Assembly: GCA_963730315.1 (NCBI GenBank)
Contig: CAVSRD010000010.1
Span: 1 to 10,940, forward strand
DNA length: 10,940 nt
Source of the DNA: VRUE01 sp963730315
GTDB lineage: Bacteria; Actinomycetota; Thermoleophilia; Solirubrobacterales; 70-9
Direction of reading: 5' to 3'
Positions 7,803 to 10,940 of the stretch are shown here, one piece after another. A program made the position numbers and the translations under genes. How positions within the stretch are numbered: the first letter of the stretch is position 1; each line of letters starts with the position of its first letter. Below the pieces are notes generated by a model, which was not told the origin of the DNA, did no database searches, and saw only the letters and a program-made list of their open reading frames with translations.

Positions 7803-8796
7803 CGACCCGCTCGAGCAGGCCGGCTCCGACCAGCGCGGCGACCAGCGCCTCGACGTCGGACCTGGCGGCCCCGGCATCGACCTCGAAACGGGTGGTGAGC
7901 GCCTTGGCCGCACCGGCGAGGTCGGCGCCTGTCACCAGGGCCTTCCAGGCCAATGAGGCACTGGGGTCGAGGGAGTAGACCTGCTGGCTTCCCGTGTGGC
8001 AGAGCCAGAGAACGCCGTCGAACTCGCCCCACACCAACTCCGCTGCTGACCGCCATACCGGCTCGCAAACTCCGCTATTCGCAACCTCAGGCAGGTGTCG
8101 AACCAGACGGGCTCGGCTCTTCAGGCATCGATGTGGCGGCACGAAGCGCCAACCGTCCTCGATCCGCTCGGTCGCCGAGTTCCAAAACGGACGGTCCGGC
8201 TCGCTCCACGCAAAAGCCACCAGTTCGGGCAGGCCGAGCCAGTAACGGTCGCTACCGAGGCGATCGAGCCAGATGCGCTGCCAAGCGGCGTGCTCCTCCG
8301 GATCTGGATAAAGCGAGCGGGACCGATCCTCCAGATCCTGAGCAGCAACACAGAAATCGACCTGCGGCTCGGCCTCCTCGACCGCTCGCCGCAACTCAGG
8401 AGCCGAATAGAGATGAGCCACTACGACCCTCCGCGGCGGCTCCAGCCGGTCCAGCTTCTGGCGGAGGCGCATCCCTGAAAGGGAACAGTCATCAACGAGA
8501 ATCACCAGCGCCGCCTCGCTGTTGCGGCCGTCGAGCTGTTCACGCTGCAGGTCCAGAGCGTAGGACAACATGCCGAGAACCACTAAACCACCTCGTGGAA
8601 TGGCGACGAAGGAGGCGGATCTCAGAGTCTCCTCCCCCAACATCTGACGCAGTTTCACTGCAAGGCCGAGAACATCCGACTCGGCTTGATGGTAGTCGAC
8701 GTAGCGCAACCGGGTACCTGCGCGCTTCAGAAAGCCGGCGACTTGGTTGAGATGTTGGATATCCGGCGCTTCGGCCTTCTGGTTTTCGGGGGCCAT
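7795..8796 (-). CDS. Phosphoribosyltransferase-like / PqqD-like (lasso B1) fusion
   Basis: A 333-residue two-domain protein. Residues about 30-210 resemble a type I phosphoribosyltransferase: VAIPRGGLVVLGML at 64-77, the PRPP-loop-like ILVDDCSLSGMRL at 99-111 with both acidic residues, and LPELVAFAWSEPDR at 189-202, like the aromatic closing strand of such enzymes. The last Thr of the usual PRPP loop is Arg110. Residues about 255-333 match PqqD-like peptide recognition domains (lasso B1): hydrophobic strands GVLWLCHTG and QQVYSLDPSASLAWKAL, then helices ending in GAGLLERV. B1 normally binds the precursor leader and delivers it to the B2 protease, but no B2 exists in the window. The ATG lies 2 bases after the cyclase C2 stop, so the genes are coupled. 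Domain calls are good; catalytic activity and substrate of the PRTase part are unknown. Confidence 0.8.
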   Translation of the reverse strand: MAPENQKAEAPDIQHLNQVAGFLKRAGTRLRYVDYHQAESDVLGLAVKLRQMLGEETLRSASFVAIPRGGLVVLGMLSYALDLQREQLDGRNSEAALVILVDDCSLSGMRLRQKLDRLEPPRRVVVAHLYSAPELRRAVEEAEPQVDFCVAAQDLEDRSRSLYPDPEEHAAWQRIWLDRLGSDRYWLGLPELVAFAWSEPDRPFWNSATERIEDGWRFVPPHRCLKSRARLVRHLPEVANSGVCEPVWRSAAELVWGEFDGVLWLCHTGSQQVYSLDPSASLAWKALVTGADLAGAAKALTTRFEVDAGAARSDVEALVAALVGAGLLERVDG

Positions 8797-8798
8797 GG

Positions 8799-10493
8799 TC
8801 AGAAGTATTGCCGAAGCCAGTGCTCTAAGGTCAAGGCAGACCAGATACGGCTGCCGCCTCGACCATCCTCCAGGTACCGGTCGTAGGCGTGGCGGAGAGG
8901 CTCTTCATTTACCCAACCGCGCCGCGCGGCCTCCATGCCGGTAATCAGTTCCTCGACCTGCGTCACCTGCCGCTCGCGGATACCACGATCGAAAATCGCC
9001 TCCGGCGTCACCTTTTCGCGACGATCGACTACTTCCGCAGGGAGGTGGTCGCGCAGGAGATCGCGCAGCACCACTTTGTAATATCCGGCCTGGAAGCAAA
9101 CCTCACTCGGGAGCCTCGCGGCGAGCTCGACAAGGCGGTGATCGAGTAGCGGGTGGCAGAGCTCGACGCCATGCCGGCGCGCGCGCGCTCCAAGGTCGGA
9201 TAGGGGCATCGCGACGCCGGGATTCGAGAGGACAGCGAGGCGGTGCCGACGTGCCGGTAACCCGCTGCCGGAGCGACTTGGACGGCGCGGCTCAAGGCGC
9301 CCCAGCTCCTGTCGTGCAGCAGGGCCGAGCCAGGGCAGCGCGACCCGCCGCCGCGGTCGCCAGGCAGGAAGCAGGAGGTGTGCGATGGGCCGGATCAAGT
9401 CACGGTCGAGGATTCGACCAAGGGAAGCTGGCGAAACGCGGTTATGGCTCCGGATCTGCCGAGCGAGCTCCACCCAGCGACCGGTCATCAGAAGGTCGAC
9501 GTACGTGTAGGCCCCGAGCCCACAGAAGCCCACGAGGTGATCGCCGCCGGCCCCGGTGGCCAAGCGGGTTGCACCGATCCGCCGCGTGCGATCCAACGTC
9601 TCCTCCCAAACCTCCGCATAATATGGGACGTAGGGTGAGTCCGGCCCCCCCAGGGGCTTGCCGGTAGAGAGCGGCCACCGCCAATCCGCGCGAACGTCGT
9701 GGCTGCGCAAGCCCAATTCCCCAGCCACTTGGTGCGCTGTGGGAGATTCATCCGCAACAGGCAGCTCTGGCGTAGCCCAGAGAATGGCATCGAGGTCAGC
9801 CTTGGGGTAGGTCTGCCTCCAAAAGAGGGCCAGCGCACCGGTATCCAGACCACTACTCAGCGTGAGTGCCGTGGACTCCGCAGACATGGTGTCGGAAACC
9901 ACCGTCCGAAGCATGCGCTCGACCTCGGTGGCAGAGGCAGCTGCGGGAATTTCGGGCCGGTTTGGATCGAGGTTCCAGTAGCGGTCGAGGAGGATGCCTG
10001 CAGCCGTGACCACCACCAGATGCGCGGGAGGTACGGCGGCGATGCCTCTGAGGTAGGAGCGGCCCGGGGACAGGAACCGTCCCTGAAGGTGAGCAGCGAC
10101 GGCCGGAGGGTCCGGCTCGCAGGGAAGGTTCAGGGTGGCCGCGATGCGGGTCGGCTGCGAATCGAAGGCGACTCGCTGCCCGGATCGAGCGTAGAAGAGA
10201 GGCTGCAGACCAAGGCGGTCGCGGCACGCCACCAGCCGTCGGCCCACGGGGTCCCAGACGATCCACGCGCAGGAGCCACCGATGCGCTCAGCGGCCGCGG
10301 ACGCACCCTCCCGTTCCACCAGCAACTCGACGAGCCGGTGCCCACTCACCTGGAAAGGCAGGCCCAACGCGTCGGCCAACGCTCGACGGCCTGCAATGAA
10401 GCCCCGTAGCCACAAGCACCGTGGATGTCGGTCCGTATCAGATCCCACCGGCCAAGCGGGATGCGCATCCCGCAGGTCCCATTCGACAACCAT
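8799..10493 (-). CDS. Lasso cyclase C2, asparagine-synthetase-like
   Basis: An intact 564-residue lasso macrolactam synthetase, expected to close Leu1 to Asp9 of precursor A2. The N-terminal glutaminase-like domain is divergent (MVVEWDLRDAHPAW) with no catalytic Cys at the start. It keeps CAWIVWDPVGRRLVACRDRLGLQPLFY at 75-101, typical of the asparagine synthetase fold. The ATP loop is SSGLDT at 213-218 rather than SGGLDS, and the second motif is TGAGGDH at 313-319 rather than one ending GGDE. The C-terminal part has CHPLLDHRLVELAARLP at 446-461 and a late REKVTPEAIF segment at 492-501, as in lasso cyclases. ATG at 10493 is preceded by no obvious Shine-Dalgarno sequence and lies 41 bases after the A2 stop. 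It is clearly diverged from C1 despite the same role. Confidence 0.88.
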   Translation of the reverse strand: MVVEWDLRDAHPAWPVGSDTDRHPRCLWLRGFIAGRRALADALGLPFQVSGHRLVELLVEREGASAAAERIGGSCAWIVWDPVGRRLVACRDRLGLQPLFYARSGQRVAFDSQPTRIAATLNLPCEPDPPAVAAHLQGRFLSPGRSYLRGIAAVPPAHLVVVTAAGILLDRYWNLDPNRPEIPAAASATEVERMLRTVVSDTMSAESTALTLSSGLDTGALALFWRQTYPKADLDAILWATPELPVADESPTAHQVAGELGLRSHDVRADWRWPLSTGKPLGGPDSPYVPYYAEVWEETLDRTRRIGATRLATGAGGDHLVGFCGLGAYTYVDLLMTGRWVELARQIRSHNRVSPASLGRILDRDLIRPIAHLLLPAWRPRRRVALPWLGPAARQELGRLEPRRPSRSGSGLPARRHRLAVLSNPGVAMPLSDLGARARRHGVELCHPLLDHRLVELAARLPSEVCFQAGYYKVVLRDLLRDHLPAEVVDRREKVTPEAIFDRGIRERQVTQVEELITGMEAARRGWVNEEPLRHAYDRYLEDGRGGSRIWSALTLEHWLRQYF

Positions 10494-10534
10494 CGACGAG
10501 TCGAAAGGTCCAGCCGATTGTCTCTCTTCCAGGT

Positions 10535-10738
10535 TCAGGTTCCAGGAGTGGAGCCAAATTGCCCATCGAAGTTCTGGTCGATGGGCTCCAACTGGGTCAG
10601 CTCACTCAGTGTGCCGTGGCACCTTAGCTGCGGTGCCCGATAGACCAGGCGTTGGTCGGTATCACCGGCATCCTCCGCTTGAGACGATGGAAGAGGATTC
10701 ATCGAAGTCGGTATCGGTTTCTCGGGATCCAGTGCCAT
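10535..10738 (-). CDS. Lasso peptide precursor A2
   Basis: A 67-residue precursor from the ATG at 10738, preceded by GGAAAG at a workable distance; a TTG at 10753 would add five residues. The leader pattern is VYRAPQLRCHGTLSELTQ: Tyr, Pro, Leu, Gly and Thr at the positions expected for lasso leaders and closely similar to A1. With Thr at -2 the core is LEPIDQNFDGQFGSTPGT, 18 residues. Asp9 is the expected acceptor for a 9-residue ring with Leu1; a Leu1 start is known from citrulassin-type lassos. Phe12 in the tail could act as a plug. The core ends in Thr, with Ser14 and Thr15 also near the end: candidate sites for an HPrK-like kinase. It heads the operon with C2, the PRTase-PqqD protein and K2. 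Precursor identity is strong; ring, plug and phosphorylation are inferred. Confidence 0.87.
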   Translation of the reverse strand: MALDPEKPIPTSMNPLPSSQAEDAGDTDQRLVYRAPQLRCHGTLSELTQLEPIDQNFDGQFGSTPGT

Positions 10739-10769
10739 GCTTGCTTTCCGCAATCTCGTGTCGGCCTCG

Positions 10770-10799
10770 ACAGTAGTCGCACCTGAGAACTTAATGCAA
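10770..10799 (-). promoter_or_regulatory. Weak candidate promoter of the A2 operon
   Basis: Reading the - strand, TTGCAT (10799-10794) and TACTGT (10775-10770) are separated by 18 bases, and the second box ends 31 bases before the A2 ATG. Each hexamer matches the sigma-70 consensus at only three positions. The location, in a locally AT-richer stretch just ahead of the operon, is the main support. Confidence 0.22.
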
Positions 10800-10807
10800 T
10801 GCTGCTT

Positions 10808-10841
10808 AAAAAAGCTGTGCGGGCCCCTTGCAACAGGGCGC
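10808..10841 (-). terminator. Weak terminator-like hairpin with T run
   Basis: On the - strand, GCGCCCT and GGGGCCC pair over seven positions with one C-C mismatch and one wobble around a GTTGCAA loop (10841-10821). A run of six T follows after 7 bases (10813-10808). It would end transcription of the reading frame entering from the right edge, before the A2 operon. The gap between stem and T run weakens the call. Confidence 0.3.
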
Positions 10842-10855
10842 CGGTCCGCCGCGGA

Positions 10856-10940
10856 TCAGCCGCGGTGCGGAGCGCAAAGACGACCGTTGTTGTAGTCGTC
10901 CAGGGTGTCTTTGAGGTCGTCAGCCGTGTGCGCCGCCGAT
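10856..10940 (-). CDS. C-terminal end of an unidentified protein, partial
   Basis: The last 27 codons of a - strand frame that enters from the right edge and stops with TGA at 10858-10856. The residues AAHTADDLKDTLDDYNNGRL followed by a short basic tail (CAPHRG) look like a helix and an end seen in some transposase or integrase C-termini, but this is too short to assign. The stop lies about 120 bases before A2, so it would be the upstream neighbour of the A2 operon. It may also be a chance open frame. Confidence 0.3.
   Translation of the reverse strand, partial: SAAHTADDLKDTLDDYNNGRLCAPHRG

Noticed and set aside
7110..7898. A 262-residue + strand frame opposite K2
   Set aside because: It is the antisense of the kinase motifs and has no family-like sequence.
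7803..7913. An earlier start for K2 at 7913
   Set aside because: The added 37 residues are Arg/Pro/Ser-rich antisense-like text overlapping the PqqD domain; ATG 7802 begins the conserved kinase N-terminus and overlaps the upstream stop by 8 bases.
10856..10875. CCGCGG-ATCAG-CCGCGG inverted repeat as an operator
   Set aside because: The six-base arms are each self-complementary and common in such GC-rich DNA; pairing does not extend well outward and the site overlaps the end of a reading frame.

Overview
The DNA is strongly GC-rich (about 70 percent by eye). Genes are tightly packed with short or overlapping junctions, which marks it as bacterial. The first gene is a large secreted-type protein with a GEVED-like domain and a gingipain-like (peptidase family C25) catalytic domain. 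Together with the lasso-peptide genes this suggests Acidobacteriota (Thermoanaerobaculia-like) or another high-GC environmental lineage such as Myxococcota or Gemmatimonadota. That assignment is inference; no rRNA or housekeeping marker is present.

Layout. Positions 1-3578 (+) hold the 3' part of the C25 peptidase gene, open through the left edge. A mirrored double lasso-peptide cluster follows. On the + strand: precursor A1 (3617-3826), an RNA hairpin (3836-3861), an asparagine-synthetase-like lasso cyclase C1 (3893-5748, carrying two apparent frameshifts) and an HPr-kinase-like protein K1 (5745-6815). On the - strand, reading from the right: precursor A2 (10738-10535), cyclase C2 (10493-8799), a phosphoribosyltransferase-PqqD fusion (8796-7795) and a second HPr-kinase-like protein K2 (7802-6820, one apparent frameshift). 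The two operons converge with 4 bases between K1 and K2. At the right edge a short - strand reading frame enters from outside and stops at 10856, with a weak terminator-like hairpin after it.

How the genes may work together. Each precursor has a lasso-type leader (Tyr...Pro...Gly...Thr at -2) and a predicted core with Asp at position 8 (A1) or 9 (A2), correct for a macrolactam to the N-terminus. Each has its own cyclase and its own HPrK-like kinase, but the window has only one PqqD-type leader-binding domain, fused to a phosphoribosyltransferase fold, and no transglutaminase-like B2 leader protease. The simplest reading is that the fusion protein serves both precursors, or at least A2, and that leader removal is done by a protease elsewhere or by an unexpected one. 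The PRTase-PqqD fusion, the kinase pair and the Cys-His-Gly shared by both leaders make this an unusual lasso locus.

Caution: three frameshifts, at least two of them at short G/C runs, lie in C1 and K2. They may be assembly errors or real decay.
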